Shown: positions 35,161-43,506, counted from the first letter of the stretch. The stretch is 64,000 bases of DNA from an uncultured Prevotella sp. (GCF_946404925.1 NZ_CAMJFM010000001.1:124001-188000), one strand, 5' to 3'. Notes: generated by a model not told the origin, from the letters alone. A program made the numbers and translations.

Positions 35161-36781
35161 AGCAAGTGGCAAAATATCGTGGATCATGGAACCCAACGCT
35201 GTAAGCCAAGTCGCTTACGCGCAGTTTTGGATTCTCCATCGCCAAACGTTTTGCCTCTTTCATCCTGACGTCGCGGATAAAGGCCGAAACGTGCATGCCT
35301 GTAATAGAGCGCAACTTATTATATAAGGTAGAGGCGCTGGCTCCCATGTCGGCTGCTAAGGCTTCGCGATCGTAACTCTCGTCTTCGATGTGTGCATGAA
35401 CAAGCTCTAAAGCCTGATTTACAAATATCTCATCAGGACTTGGTGTGCTGGCGATGGTGTTTACTACTTCCTCTTCCGTCATCTGGCTGAGTTCTGTCTG
35501 CATACGCTTGCGGTTCTCGATGATATTATCGATACGAAGCTTGAGATCGCCCAGGCGGAACGGCTTTTTGAGATATTCGTCAGCACCATTCTGCAGAGCT
35601 TCCTTAATATCTTCTTCCTGAGTCTTGGCTGTAAGCAGAATGATTGGCAGATGATTGTAATTCGGATCAGACTTGATGGTGCGTGTAAGTTCCAAACCGT
35701 CCATTTCGGGCATCATGACATCCGATATGATCAAATCGAGTTCTTTTTCCTTGATAATCTTCAGTGCCTCCTTACCGTTACGGGCTATATATACTCGATA
35801 GGTGGACTTGAGTAGTTGCTGCATAAGCATTAGTAGCTCAAGATTATCCTCTACTACCAGCAACTTGTAGCCATCTTCCTCAGTCGTTTCTTCTGGCTCG
35901 GCATTAACGTCAGGTATGATTGTGTTGAAATCAATGATGGCGTTCTTTGGTATATTAAGGTCTATCTTGTTCTGTTCATCAATCTGGTCAGGTGCAAAAG
36001 CATCTTTATATATAGGTAATGTTACTGTGAATACGGTGCCCTTGCCAACTTCGCTCTTGCAATCTATGGTGCCACGGTTAAGAATAACCAGATCTTGTGT
36101 TAACGACAATCCAAGACCTGTACCTATTGTTTGATGCTGGCGATAATCACCATCATGGAATCGCTTAAACAGATTCTTCATCTGCTTGGGAGGGATGCCT
36201 TCGCCATCGTCGCTTACCTTTATTATAATCTCGTTAAATGTATCGTTGGTTACGGCATCTATGGATACATGGCCACCTTCACGACCATATTTCGCTGCAT
36301 TCGACAGAAGATTATAGATTATCTTGTCGAGTTTATCTGTATCAATCCATCCCATCATACTTTCTGGTTGGCAGTTGATGGAAAATTTCATCTCCTTTTT
36401 TAATATAAGAGGTTCGAGGCATTCTGCTGTCTCGCGGATATACTTCATCACGTCACCCTGAGATACCAATAATCTGAGCTGACCAGCCTCTGACTTGCTG
36501 GTTTCAAGGATCTGCTGCAACAATCGCACCATACGCTGGATGTTGAATTGCATCAAGTCGTATTCGTGGCTATATTCAGGTTCTGTATCACGAAGTTTAT
36601 CGACTGAGGCAGAAATAACTGAAAGCGGGGTGAGTAGTTCGTGCGTGATGTTAGTAAAGATAGCACTCATCTGTAAGCGTCTCCGTACTCCTTGGCTTCG
36701 CAGGTATAATCGACGTCCTGCGAAGAAAATAATAGCTATAAGCGCTATTACCAAGAGGGTTAATAGGATACGGCTGTACAT
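35090..36781 (-). CDS. short hybrid sensor kinase / response regulator with AraC output
   Basis: A 563-residue single-chain two-component protein. Order: one N-terminal membrane span (ILLTLLVIALIAIIFFAG), HisKA with H47 in TNITHELLTPLSVI, HATPase (NLLSNAAKYG, DDGEGIP, GTGLGLSL), a receiver with phospho-Asp in LIISDVMMPEMDG and Lys in YLKKPF, and an AraC-type HTH pair at the C-terminus (SASTLYNKLRSITGM, VSDLAYSVGFHDPRYFATCFKKHFG). Classic Bacteroides HTCS proteins exceed 1300 residues and carry a large periplasmic Reg_prop/YYY sensor; here this part is absent. The ATG at 36781 is chosen because the -7 element lies within the longer frame. Its 3' end overlaps the symporter by 71 bp. Confidence 0.88.
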   Translation of the reverse strand: MYSRILLTLLVIALIAIIFFAGRRLYLRSQGVRRRLQMSAIFTNITHELLTPLSVISASVDKLRDTEPEYSHEYDLMQFNIQRMVRLLQQILETSKSEAGQLRLLVSQGDVMKYIRETAECLEPLILKKEMKFSINCQPESMMGWIDTDKLDKIIYNLLSNAAKYGREGGHVSIDAVTNDTFNEIIIKVSDDGEGIPPKQMKNLFKRFHDGDYRQHQTIGTGLGLSLTQDLVILNRGTIDCKSEVGKGTVFTVTLPIYKDAFAPDQIDEQNKIDLNIPKNAIIDFNTIIPDVNAEPEETTEEDGYKLLVVEDNLELLMLMQQLLKSTYRVYIARNGKEALKIIKEKELDLIISDVMMPEMDGLELTRTIKSDPNYNHLPIILLTAKTQEEDIKEALQNGADEYLKKPFRLGDLKLRIDNIIENRKRMQTELSQMTEEEVVNTIASTPSPDEIFVNQALELVHAHIEDESYDREALAADMGASASTLYNKLRSITGMHVSAFIRDVRMKEAKRLAMENPKLRVSDLAYSVGFHDPRYFATCFKKHFGTQPKEFLESLQREEPEK

Positions 36782-36802
36782 TATTGGTAATTTTTTCAAG
36801 TG

Positions 36803-36810
36803 CAAAAATA
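36803..36810 (-). promoter_or_regulatory. promoter of the hybrid kinase gene
   Basis: Minus-strand TATTTTTG followed by C, 21 bp upstream of the ATG at 36781. Confidence 0.55.
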
Positions 36811-36869
36811 GATAAATTATTTGAATTATCGACTATTTTTCGATAAAATTTGCTGTTTTAAGCGTTAAA

Positions 36870-36926
36870 ATGTTTAAAATCGGTGAGAAAATGTTCAATT
36901 TGCGTTATTTCACGCATTTTAAACAT
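36870..36926. promoter_or_regulatory. 11-bp inverted repeat upstream of the hybrid kinase
   Basis: ATGTTTAAAAT (36870-36880) and ATTTTAAACAT (36916-36926) are exact reverse complements, 35 bp apart, within the 300-bp gap between the hybrid kinase and trxB. It could be an operator site; no gene is seen in this gap. Confidence 0.4.
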
Positions 36927-36966
36927 CAAAAAACTATAAATGAACATCTATTTAATTTTAATGCTA

Positions 36967-36974
36967 TATATTTG
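36967..36974 (+). promoter_or_regulatory. possible promoter of a short transcript
   Basis: TATATTTG followed by C, with no clear -33 element. Only a six-codon frame lies downstream before the hairpin at 37040-37069. Confidence 0.35.
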
Positions 36975-37039
36975 CAGCAGAAAAAGATTTTAATGGTTAA
37001 GGTTTATGGTTGATTAATTTAGTTTTTTAAGTAATTAAG

Positions 37040-37069
37040 GAAAAGGTTCGTTGTGAAACGAGCCTTTTC
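37040..37069. terminator. bidirectional terminator between trxB and the upstream gap
   Basis: GAAAAGGTTCGTT and AACGAGCCTTTTC form a 13-bp stem (one G-U pair) with a GTGA loop. On the minus strand it lies 13 bp after the trxB stop; on the plus strand it could end a short transcript. Confidence 0.75.
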
Positions 37070-37082
37070 TGATTTTATATAC

Positions 37083-38012
37083 TTATCTGTTCAAGAGGTA
37101 TCTTTCGGCCTCTATGGCAGCTTGACAACCTGAACCTGCAGCAGAGATAGCCTGACGATATACAGGGTCGGCACAATCGCCTGCAACGAATACGCCTGGA
37201 ATCTTAGTCTTTGGTGTGCCGTCTATCTTCTTAAGATAGCCAACCTCGTCCATATCCAGCCACTCCTTAAAGATATCTGTATTAGGTTTGTGACCAATAG
37301 CAAGGAAGAAACCGTCGATAGCTATATCAACCTTCTCTTCGTCTGGTTCGCCCTTACGTTTGACCAGATGGGCGCCTTCTACACCATTTTCACCATAAAG
37401 TCCAAGTGTATTATGCTCAAACAGGATCTCGATATTCTCGTTTTCCTTAACACGCTGCTGCATAACCTGAGAAGCGCGCAGGAAAGGCTTGCGGACAATG
37501 AGATACACCTTCTTAGCCAATCCTGCCAGATAGAGTGCATCTTCGCAGGCAGTATCTCCACCACCAACTACGGCTACTGTCTTCTTACGATAGAAGAATC
37601 CGTCGCATGTAGCACAAGCTGATACACCCTGACCATTGTACTTGCGCTCGTCATCGAGACCAAGATACTTAGCTGAAGCACCAGTAGCGATGATAACGGT
37701 ATCAGCCTCGATCTCAGTACCATCATCGGCTGTGCAAACGTAAGGAGCTTTCGAGAAGTCTACCTTTACGATTTCGCCATCGCGGATGTCCGTGCCAAAG
37801 CGTTCGGCCTGCTCGCGCAGATCCATCATCATCTGATTGCCATCAACACCTTGTGGATAACCAGGGAAATTCTCTACTTCGGTGGTTTGAGTGAGCTGAC
37901 CACCAGGTTGCATGCCACTATACTCAATGGGATTGAGATTGGCACGCGATGCGTAGATGGCTGCAGTATAGCCCGCAGGTCCACTACCAATAATCAAACA
38001 CTTGGTCTTCAT
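37083..38012 (-). CDS. trxB: thioredoxin-disulfide reductase TrxB
   Basis: FAD/NADPH flavoenzyme that reduces thioredoxin in the cytoplasm. The 309-residue protein has the FAD GSGPAG motif near the start, the redox pair in SACATCDGFFY, the NADPH site VVGGGDTA and the C-terminal GVFVAGDCAD block. A TTG three codons upstream is in frame; the ATG at 38012 is used. It follows the glutathione peroxidase gene by 30 bp with no promoter or terminator seen between, so the two probably form an oxidative-stress unit. Confidence 0.95.
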   Translation of the reverse strand: MKTKCLIIGSGPAGYTAAIYASRANLNPIEYSGMQPGGQLTQTTEVENFPGYPQGVDGNQMMMDLREQAERFGTDIRDGEIVKVDFSKAPYVCTADDGTEIEADTVIIATGASAKYLGLDDERKYNGQGVSACATCDGFFYRKKTVAVVGGGDTACEDALYLAGLAKKVYLIVRKPFLRASQVMQQRVKENENIEILFEHNTLGLYGENGVEGAHLVKRKGEPDEEKVDIAIDGFFLAIGHKPNTDIFKEWLDMDEVGYLKKIDGTPKTKIPGVFVAGDCADPVYRQAISAAGSGCQAAIEAERYLLNR

Positions 38013-38042
38013 AATTATCAATTATTAATTGTCAACTAACAA

Positions 38043-38594
38043 TTACTTAAGCAGCTCTTCGATTTGCTTTGCAATGTTATCGATATTCTCAGTAGGCTCA
38101 AAGCGAGCTACAACCTGACCTTTCTTATTAATAAGGAATTTAGTGAAGTTCCACTTGATATCAGGTTTCTGTTTGTAGTTGGGATCCTCCTTCGACAGCA
38201 TATCGTCGAGGATTGGAGCAATCTTATGGTTCATGTCCCAACCAGCAAACCCCTTCTGTTCCTGAAGGAACTTGTAGAGAGGTTCTGCATCGTCGCCATT
38301 AACCTTTACCTTCTTAAAACGTGGAAACTCTGTACCGAAGTTGAGCTTACAGAACTCGTGGATACTCTCATCTGTACCAGGAGCCTGCTGTCCGAACTGG
38401 TTGCAAGGGAAATCGAGAATCTCAAAACCCTGACTATGAAACTGTTCGTATAGTTTCTCTAACTCATCGTACTGGGGAGTAAATCCACACTTGGTTGCTG
38501 TATTAACAATCAGCAAAACCTCGTTTGCGTATTCCTTCAGGGATACGTCTTTGCCTTTTCTGTCCTTGACAGTGAAGTCATAAATGGTTTTCAT
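38043..38594 (-). CDS. glutathione peroxidase family protein (thiol peroxidase, BtuE type)
   Basis: A 183-residue peroxidase that reduces peroxides, in bacteria usually with thioredoxin as electron donor. The family blocks are NTATKCGFTPQYDELEKLY with the peroxidatic Cys36 (cysteine, not selenocysteine), the LDFPCNQFGQQAPG block with Gln and a second Cys, and the WNFTKFLI motif. The frame opens at 38639 within the L31 terminator; the ATG at 38594 gives the normal N-terminus. Its position upstream of trxB fits a thioredoxin-dependent role. Confidence 0.92.
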   Translation of the reverse strand: MKTIYDFTVKDRKGKDVSLKEYANEVLLIVNTATKCGFTPQYDELEKLYEQFHSQGFEILDFPCNQFGQQAPGTDESIHEFCKLNFGTEFPRFKKVKVNGDDAEPLYKFLQEQKGFAGWDMNHKIAPILDDMLSKEDPNYKQKPDIKWNFTKFLINKKGQVVARFEPTENIDNIAKQIEELLK

Positions 38595-38613
38595 ATCGTG
38601 TAGTAATAAAATA

Positions 38614-38659
38614 AAAAGATGCGGCCTTGGCATATGCAACTACCATGGACGCATCTTTT
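38614..38659 (-). terminator. terminator after the L31 gene
   Basis: AAAAGATGCG and CGCATCTTTT make a 10-bp stem with an inner partial stem, followed on the minus strand by further T. It lies 22 bp after the L31 stop. Confidence 0.75.
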
Positions 38660-38681
38660 GATGTTCTTTGCGGTTTTTATC

Positions 38682-38936
38682 TTACTTCTTCGCAGCCTTA
38701 CCGTAGCGGCTCATGAACTTATCAACACGTCCTGCTGTGTCAACGAGCTTGCTCTTACCTGTGTAGAATGGGTGAGAGGTGCTAGAGATTTCGACTTTTA
38801 CCACTGGGTAAGTTTCGCCTTCGAACTCTACGGTGTCATTTGTCTTTGCAGTAGACTTCGTAAGGAACATATCGCCGTTGGACATATCCTTGAATACGAC
38901 GGGGCGATAGTTTTCTGGATGAATACCTTTTTTCAT
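38682..38936 (-). CDS. rpmE2: 50S ribosomal protein L31 type B
   Basis: An 84-residue ribosomal protein ([44 protein letters not shown]). It lacks the Cys pairs of zinc-binding L31, so it is the C-minus (type B) form that cells of many phyla use when zinc is short. The start MKKGIHP at 38936 is the family start. Single-gene unit with its own promoter and terminator. Confidence 0.95.
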   Translation of the reverse strand: MKKGIHPENYRPVVFKDMSNGDMFLTKSTAKTNDTVEFEGETYPVVKVEISSTSHPFYTGKSKLVDTAGRVDKFMSRYGKAAKK

Positions 38937-38987
38937 TTTGAGTTTAAATATTAATGTTATAAATACTAATTTCGCATAAAGCGGGTG

Positions 38988-39019
38988 CAAAGTTACGAAT
39001 ATTTTTCTGAATTTACAAA
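38988..39019 (-). promoter_or_regulatory. promoter of L31 gene
   Basis: Minus-strand -7 TAACTTTG (38988-38995) with TTTG at 39016-39019, spacer 20 bp. Confidence 0.65.
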
Positions 39020-39036
39020 CTTTTTGTGCTTTTTTC

Positions 39037-39067
39037 TTTGTTTACTCGGATTTTTATGCTATTTTTG
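39037..39067 (+). promoter_or_regulatory. promoter of the nuclease operon
   Basis: TTTG at 39037-39040, 19-bp spacer, TATTTTTG at 39060-39067, 20 bp before the ATG at 39087. Confidence 0.7.
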
Positions 39068-39086
39068 CAACAAAATATAACTGATT

Positions 39087-40130
39087 ATGTACAGAAAACA
39101 GCTTTTATTGCTTATTTTGCTACTTGTTTCGAGTGTTTGTGTGGCAAAGGACAAGAAGGGGCAGAATATTTATGGTATAGGATTCTATAACCTTGAAAAT
39201 CTGTTTGATACATGCCATGACGAGGGAAAGAATGATTACGAATTCCTGGCTGAAGGCTCGTTCAAATGGACTGGTGAGAAGTACAAATGTAAGTTGCATA
39301 ACATGGCCAAGGTGCTGGCTGAGATGGGTACCGATAAACTGCCAGGTGTGGGTTGTGCTGCCATCGGAGTGGCTGAAGTAGAGAATGCAAAATGTCTGGC
39401 TGACCTTTGCAACCAGCCAGAACTGAAAGCCCGTAACATCCAGTTTGTTCACATCGAAGGTCCTGATCAGCGTGGCATCGACTGTGCTCTGCTATATAAT
39501 CCGCAGTTGTTTAAGGTTAGAAACGTTAAGCTTATACCTTATATATATAATAGGCCCGAGGATGCTGGTAGAGCAACTCGTGGATTCTTGGTTGTTAGCG
39601 GTACGTTAGCCAAGGAGCATGTAACAATCATAGTAAACCATCTGCCTTCGCGTGGAGCAAAGGCGTATGCTCGCGAGGATGGCGGAACTCAGCTTAGGGC
39701 TGTAAAGGATTCACTTCAGAAGGATGATCCCAAGGTTAAATTGTTTATCATGGGTGATATGAACGACGATCCGCAGGATGCATCGATGGCTAAGTGTCTT
39801 GGTGCGAAACGTGAGATATGTGAGGTAGAAGAGGGCGGACTCTGGAATCCTTGGTGGAATGTATTAGCTGCTGGTCAGGGCACTCTGCAGTTTCAGGGCT
39901 CATGGAACCTGTTCGATCAGATTATCCTCTCGTCAAATCTGCTTAACAAAACAGATATCAAAGATTTCTCTACACTGAAAGTTTTTGATTATCAGATATT
40001 CCGTCGTGACTATCTGATTCAGCAGGATGGTGAGTTCAGAGGAAACACTCTGCGTACTAGTGCTGGTGGCAAGTGGCTTAATGGATATAGCGACCATCTG
40101 CCGACGTTAGTTTATCTGATGAAGGAGTGA
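39087..40130 (+). CDS. exported endonuclease/exonuclease/phosphatase (EEP) family protein
   Basis: A 347-residue protein with a signal peptide (MYRKQLLLLILLLVSSVCVA) and the EEP fold. Motifs seen are GFYNLENLFDT (Asn metal/phosphate site), IGVAEVENAK (Glu metal ligand), VNHLPSRGAK, FIMGDMNDDPQD (Asp/Asn pair) and GYSDHLPTLVYL (C-terminal Asp-His). Members cleave phosphodiesters in DNA, RNA or lipids; the substrate is unknown and the signal peptide implies a periplasmic or outer location. It leads a three-gene unit with the glycosylase-like and uridine kinase genes, each overlapping by 1-4 bp. Confidence 0.85.
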   Translation: MYRKQLLLLILLLVSSVCVAKDKKGQNIYGIGFYNLENLFDTCHDEGKNDYEFLAEGSFKWTGEKYKCKLHNMAKVLAEMGTDKLPGVGCAAIGVAEVENAKCLADLCNQPELKARNIQFVHIEGPDQRGIDCALLYNPQLFKVRNVKLIPYIYNRPEDAGRATRGFLVVSGTLAKEHVTIIVNHLPSRGAKAYAREDGGTQLRAVKDSLQKDDPKVKLFIMGDMNDDPQDASMAKCLGAKREICEVEEGGLWNPWWNVLAAGQGTLQFQGSWNLFDQIILSSNLLNKTDIKDFSTLKVFDYQIFRRDYLIQQDGEFRGNTLRTSAGGKWLNGYSDHLPTLVYLMKE

Positions 40131-40708
40131 TGAGTGAGATTATAGAGAAACATCCCTTCGAGCCGTTTCTGCCTGAAAATGCAAAGCTGCTGATGCTTGG
40201 CACTTTTCCACCAGCAGAGAAACGATGGTGTATGCGATTCTATTATCCCAACTTTATCAATGATATGTGGCGTATATTTGGAATCTGTTTCTATGGCGAT
40301 AAGCAGCACTTCGTATTGGAACAAGAGAAACGCTACGATTTGGATAGTATCATTCCGTTCCTGAATGAAAAAGGAATAGCGATGTACGATACAGCTACCC
40401 GCATCCGCAGAACAAAGGATAATGCTTCAGACAAAGACTTGGAAATAGTTGAAGAGACTGATCTGGACAGCATGCTAAGACAATTGCCTGAATGCAAGGC
40501 TGTGATAACGGCAGGCCAACTGGCAACAGATGTGTTTTGTAATCATTATGGCATAGAGGCACCTAAGGTGGGCGAGTATACAGAGTTTCATCTTGACAAC
40601 AGAGGACTAAGACTCTATCGCATGCCAAGCAGTTCGAGGGCTTATCCAATGCGGACAGAACGTAAAGCAGAATATTATAATATAGTTTTTAAATACCTTG
40701 GATTATGA
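40130..40708 (+). CDS. uracil-DNA glycosylase superfamily protein
   Basis: A 192-residue cytoplasmic protein of the UDG superfamily (mismatch or uracil glycosylase-like). Near the start is LLMLGTFPPAEKRWCMRFYY with the pocket motif G-T-F-P-P, later VITAGQLATDVF and the C-terminal PSSSRAYPMRT loop. It likely removes damaged or deaminated bases, but the exact base is not predictable. The ATG shares one base with the previous stop (TGATG). It is not Ung itself. Confidence 0.78.
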   Translation: MSEIIEKHPFEPFLPENAKLLMLGTFPPAEKRWCMRFYYPNFINDMWRIFGICFYGDKQHFVLEQEKRYDLDSIIPFLNEKGIAMYDTATRIRRTKDNASDKDLEIVEETDLDSMLRQLPECKAVITAGQLATDVFCNHYGIEAPKVGEYTEFHLDNRGLRLYRMPSSSRAYPMRTERKAEYYNIVFKYLGL

Positions 40709-41319
40709 CAATCATTGGAATTGCAGGCGGTACTGGTTCTGGCAAGACTACCGTTGTTAAGAGAATAGCCAAAGCGCTGCCACCACATTGCGCAGCTGTT
40801 GTTCCCCTCGACTCGTATTATAACGATACCACAGGAATGACACCAGAGGAACGTAAGGCTATCAATTTTGACCATCCTGATGCGTTCGACTGGAAGTTGC
40901 TGACAGAGCACATCAAGAAGTTAAAGAATGGCGAGGCAATTGAGCAGCCCACCTATTCTTATATAGAAAGTAACCGTTTGAAAGAGACCATACACGTAGA
41001 ACCCAAACCCGTGATTATTATTGAGGGAATCATGGCGTTGCATTATAAGAAACTGCGTGATATGATGGATCTGAAGATATTTGTTGATACTGATAGCGAT
41101 GTTAGACTGATTCGTAACATTCGTCGCGATGTGGTTGAACGTGGTCGTACGGTTGATATGGTGCTTGATCGCTATGAGAAAGTGCTGAAACCAATGCACG
41201 AACAGTTTATTGAGCCAACTAAGAAGTTTGCTGACCTGATTGTACCTTGGGGTGGAGATAACCGTACGGGTATCCACATCCTTAAGACATATATTGAGGG
41301 AATAGTTACGGGAGTGTAG
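40705..41319 (+). CDS. udk: uridine kinase
   Basis: Phosphorylates uridine and cytidine in pyrimidine salvage. The 204-residue protein has the P-loop GIAGGTGSGKTTV near the start, the LDSYYND motif, NFDHPDAFDW, the TYSYIESNR substrate segment, IIIEGIMAL and the LID motif RRDVVERGRT. Its ATG overlaps the previous stop by 4 bp (ATGA), so translation is probably coupled. The 3' end overlaps the convergent DUF308 gene by 14 bp. Confidence 0.95.
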   Translation: MTIIGIAGGTGSGKTTVVKRIAKALPPHCAAVVPLDSYYNDTTGMTPEERKAINFDHPDAFDWKLLTEHIKKLKNGEAIEQPTYSYIESNRLKETIHVEPKPVIIIEGIMALHYKKLRDMMDLKIFVDTDSDVRLIRNIRRDVVERGRTVDMVLDRYEKVLKPMHEQFIEPTKKFADLIVPWGGDNRTGIHILKTYIEGIVTGV

Positions 41320-41950
41320 TCACTTCCGTAACTTCTTTTTCTTCTTTCACTTCTTCAGCTACAGGAATCTCTTGTATTTTCTCTGCTTTGCGTCTGTTAG
41401 CGTGTATCTTCAATGAGTTGATGATTTCTGTTACACCGTAAAGAAGTGAACACCAACCCAGAATAATCATTGCCAGGCTTGGCGGATCCATAGGCTTCAG
41501 CATCACATAAAGACCTGTAAGCAGAATAAGTGAAGGGAAAATCCAGTAAGCAAAGCTGATTTTTCCGTATCTGCGACCTCTTACCAGAACCATGAACTGA
41601 TTGATGGCGCCAAGAATCAAGATGGCACCGATAATGTACATCAAAGCCTTGATGAATATGCTAGGAGTAAGGGCGAGCAGCAAACCAAGGATAATGCTGC
41701 CTAAACCTACCAATGGAAATGTGGGCTTTTCGCCTGCAATCACATGACCATTAGAATCCATGATTTTATACTCAGATACATTCTTGCTGGCATTGAAATA
41801 TACTAAAACCGAAATAACACCTGACAATAGAAACAGCACTCCAATGGCTACCGTAATCCATGTTACGGTGTTATCAGGAAACTTAATCAACATGATACCA
41901 ATGGCTATGGCGCAAATGGCACGGAAAATAGAACTTTGTAATATCTTCAT
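41306..41950 (-). CDS. DUF308 (HdeD-like) membrane protein
   Basis: A 214-residue inner-membrane protein with six hydrophobic segments (FRAICAIAIGIMLIKF, VTWITVAIGVLFLLSGVISVLVYF, GSIILGLLLALTPSIFIKAL, MYIIGAILILGAINQFMVL, WIFPSLILLTGLYVML, SLAMIILGWCSLLYGVTEII) in the repeated two-helix pattern of DUF308, and an acidic/basic cytoplasmic tail (EIPVAEEVKEEKEVTEV). Function is unknown; relatives include the E. coli acid-resistance protein HdeD. Confidence 0.82.
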   Translation of the reverse strand: MKILQSSIFRAICAIAIGIMLIKFPDNTVTWITVAIGVLFLLSGVISVLVYFNASKNVSEYKIMDSNGHVIAGEKPTFPLVGLGSIILGLLLALTPSIFIKALMYIIGAILILGAINQFMVLVRGRRYGKISFAYWIFPSLILLTGLYVMLKPMDPPSLAMIILGWCSLLYGVTEIINSLKIHANRRKAEKIQEIPVAEEVKEEKEVTEVTTLP

Positions 41951-41976
41951 CTTTATTAATTCTTGGTTTTACGGTG

Positions 41977-41984
41977 CAAATATA
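41977..41984 (-). promoter_or_regulatory. promoter of DUF308 gene
   Basis: Minus-strand TATATTTG followed by C, 26 bp upstream of the ATG. Confidence 0.55.
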
Positions 41985-42026
41985 CTAATAATTCACTATT
42001 AACAATCAGAATTCACATTTATTTTA

Positions 42027-42034
42027 TAATTTTG
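42027..42034 (+). promoter_or_regulatory. promoter of the histidine phosphatase gene
   Basis: TAATTTTG followed by C, 19 bp upstream of the ATG at 42054. Confidence 0.55.
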
Positions 42035-42053
42035 CGGCAAAATTTTGAAGATT

Positions 42054-42560
42054 ATGACTACTTTATACTTAGTTAGACATGGCGAGACTGTTGATAACGC
42101 CAACCAGATTATGCAAGGACAGACCCAAGGCGAGCTGAATGAGAATGGTATCAAACAAGCCAAAGAGTTTAGTGAGAATTGGAAAGATAAGGCTATTGAT
42201 GTTGTTATCGCCAGCGATTTGAAGCGATCAGTAGATACGGCTAAGATTATTGCCGAACCTCATCATCTTGAGGTGCATTCTACTCCGTTGCTTCGTGAGC
42301 GAGATTGGGGAGGCTTTACTGGTCGCTATATCCCTGATTTGAAAGGTGAAGTATGGCCTGATGACATAGAGACATTAGAAAACCTTCTTTCCAGGGCTGG
42401 CGAATTCATCGCTTATGTCAGGCAGACATTTCCTGGAAAGAAGGTGTTGGCCGTGGGCCATGGCATCATCAACAAAGCTATACAATCAGTTTATTATCAA
42501 AAACCAATGAACGAAATTCAGAGGATGTCGAATGCTGAAGTACGAACACTCGAACTTTAG
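42054..42560 (+). CDS. histidine phosphatase family protein (phosphoglycerate mutase-like)
   Basis: A 168-residue enzyme with the catalytic RHGETVDN motif near the start, VIASDLKRSVDTAKII, the acid RERDWGGFTG and the second catalytic His in AVGHGIINKAI. Substrates in this superfamily range from sugar phosphates to cobalamin precursors and cannot be chosen here. An in-frame TTG at 42045 is ignored in favour of the ATG. It ends 1 bp from the convergent His-rich gene. Confidence 0.9.
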   Translation: MTTLYLVRHGETVDNANQIMQGQTQGELNENGIKQAKEFSENWKDKAIDVVIASDLKRSVDTAKIIAEPHHLEVHSTPLLRERDWGGFTGRYIPDLKGEVWPDDIETLENLLSRAGEFIAYVRQTFPGKKVLAVGHGIINKAIQSVYYQKPMNEIQRMSNAEVRTLEL

Positions 42561-42561
42561 T

Positions 42562-43458
42562 TTATCTGCGTCCACCTAAATGTGAACCTCCGCTATGCGA
42601 ACCTCCGCCATGTGAGTGGCTTGAGCTGCTGTGTGAACCGCTACTCATGCTGCGAGTACCATGTGAACCGCTGTGTGAACCACTATGCGAACCGCTGTGA
42701 GAGCCCATATGCGAACTGCTGCCTCCACGATTGCCTCCAAATGAGGCGTTGTTACGATGTGACTCTGAAGGACGATTCATGCTATTGCCGCGATTGTGAT
42801 CTGGAAGGCGATTCATGTCAGAGTGACGATGAGTTGAACGATTCTCGAAATTATGATTTCCAGGACGGCCCTCGATGCGATGGTTGTCGTGATGACGACC
42901 AGTTACGCGTGTTGAACTGTGACGAGGGTTGCGGAAGTCGCCACGATTCCAGCGATCATGCATGCCGAAGTGCTCTCTGTGAGCTGGACGGAAGTGATCT
43001 CTGCGTCCGTAGTAGTAGCCACGTGTGCCGTGAATGTGCCAAGCATGTCTACCACGATAGGTTGCATAGAAGTGAGGACGTCCGAAGTAGAAGAAATCAC
43101 GATGTGGATATATTCTGTATATTCCAAAGTGCCAATATCCAGCCTCCCAATACAATGGGCGGTAGAAGTATGAAGCAGCTATGTAAGCATTCCACTGCCA
43201 ATCGTACAGAATATAGCTCAGATCGAGATTACGACGCTCCCAATAGGTTCCGAAAACATCATCGCGACCAGCTACTCCCATCAGATAGTCGAGGTTTATC
43301 TCGTATGCAGCCTCATACTGCTCATCGGTGAGGTTCAGCTCGTACGCCATCTTATCGGTGAGGAACAGGGCTTCGTTACGGGCCTGCTCGTAGCTCATTG
43401 CACTCGCTGACAAAGTTGAGGTCAGCATCACCATCAGTGCGAAAAACATCTTCTTCAT
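42562..43458 (-). CDS. secreted His/Ser/Gly-rich protein
   Basis: A 298-residue protein with a signal peptide (MKKMFFALMVMLTSTLSASA). Residues 22-85 form a helical, acidic/aromatic domain (YEQARNEALFLTDKMAYELN, LDLSYILYDWQWNAYIAAS). From about 90 to 150 it is rich in Tyr, Phe, His and Arg (YRIYPHRDFFYFGRPHFYAT), then a polar Arg/Asn/His region, and the last 50 residues are Ser-His-Gly repeats (SHSGSHSGSHSGSH, SHSSSSHSHGGGSHSGGSH). The tail could bind metal ions or be an extended surface segment (inference). No enzyme motif is recognised. The tail DNA is a short tandem repeat. Confidence 0.7.
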   Translation of the reverse strand: MKKMFFALMVMLTSTLSASAMSYEQARNEALFLTDKMAYELNLTDEQYEAAYEINLDYLMGVAGRDDVFGTYWERRNLDLSYILYDWQWNAYIAASYFYRPLYWEAGYWHFGIYRIYPHRDFFYFGRPHFYATYRGRHAWHIHGTRGYYYGRRDHFRPAHREHFGMHDRWNRGDFRNPRHSSTRVTGRHHDNHRIEGRPGNHNFENRSTHRHSDMNRLPDHNRGNSMNRPSESHRNNASFGGNRGGSSSHMGSHSGSHSGSHSGSHGTRSMSSGSHSSSSHSHGGGSHSGGSHLGGRR

Positions 43459-43506
43459 AACTGTATCGTTTTAATTGTTCGACATTCTAATTAATTATTC
43501 ACAGTG

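Noticed and set aside
38043..38594. Selenocysteine form of glutathione peroxidase
   Set aside because: The catalytic codon encodes Cys; no in-frame TGA.
42582..43331. 249-residue plus-strand Cys/Arg/Asp-rich frame opposite the His-rich gene
   Set aside because: Its composition is the antisense of His/Ser/Arg codons; the minus-strand frame has a signal peptide and promoter-like element.
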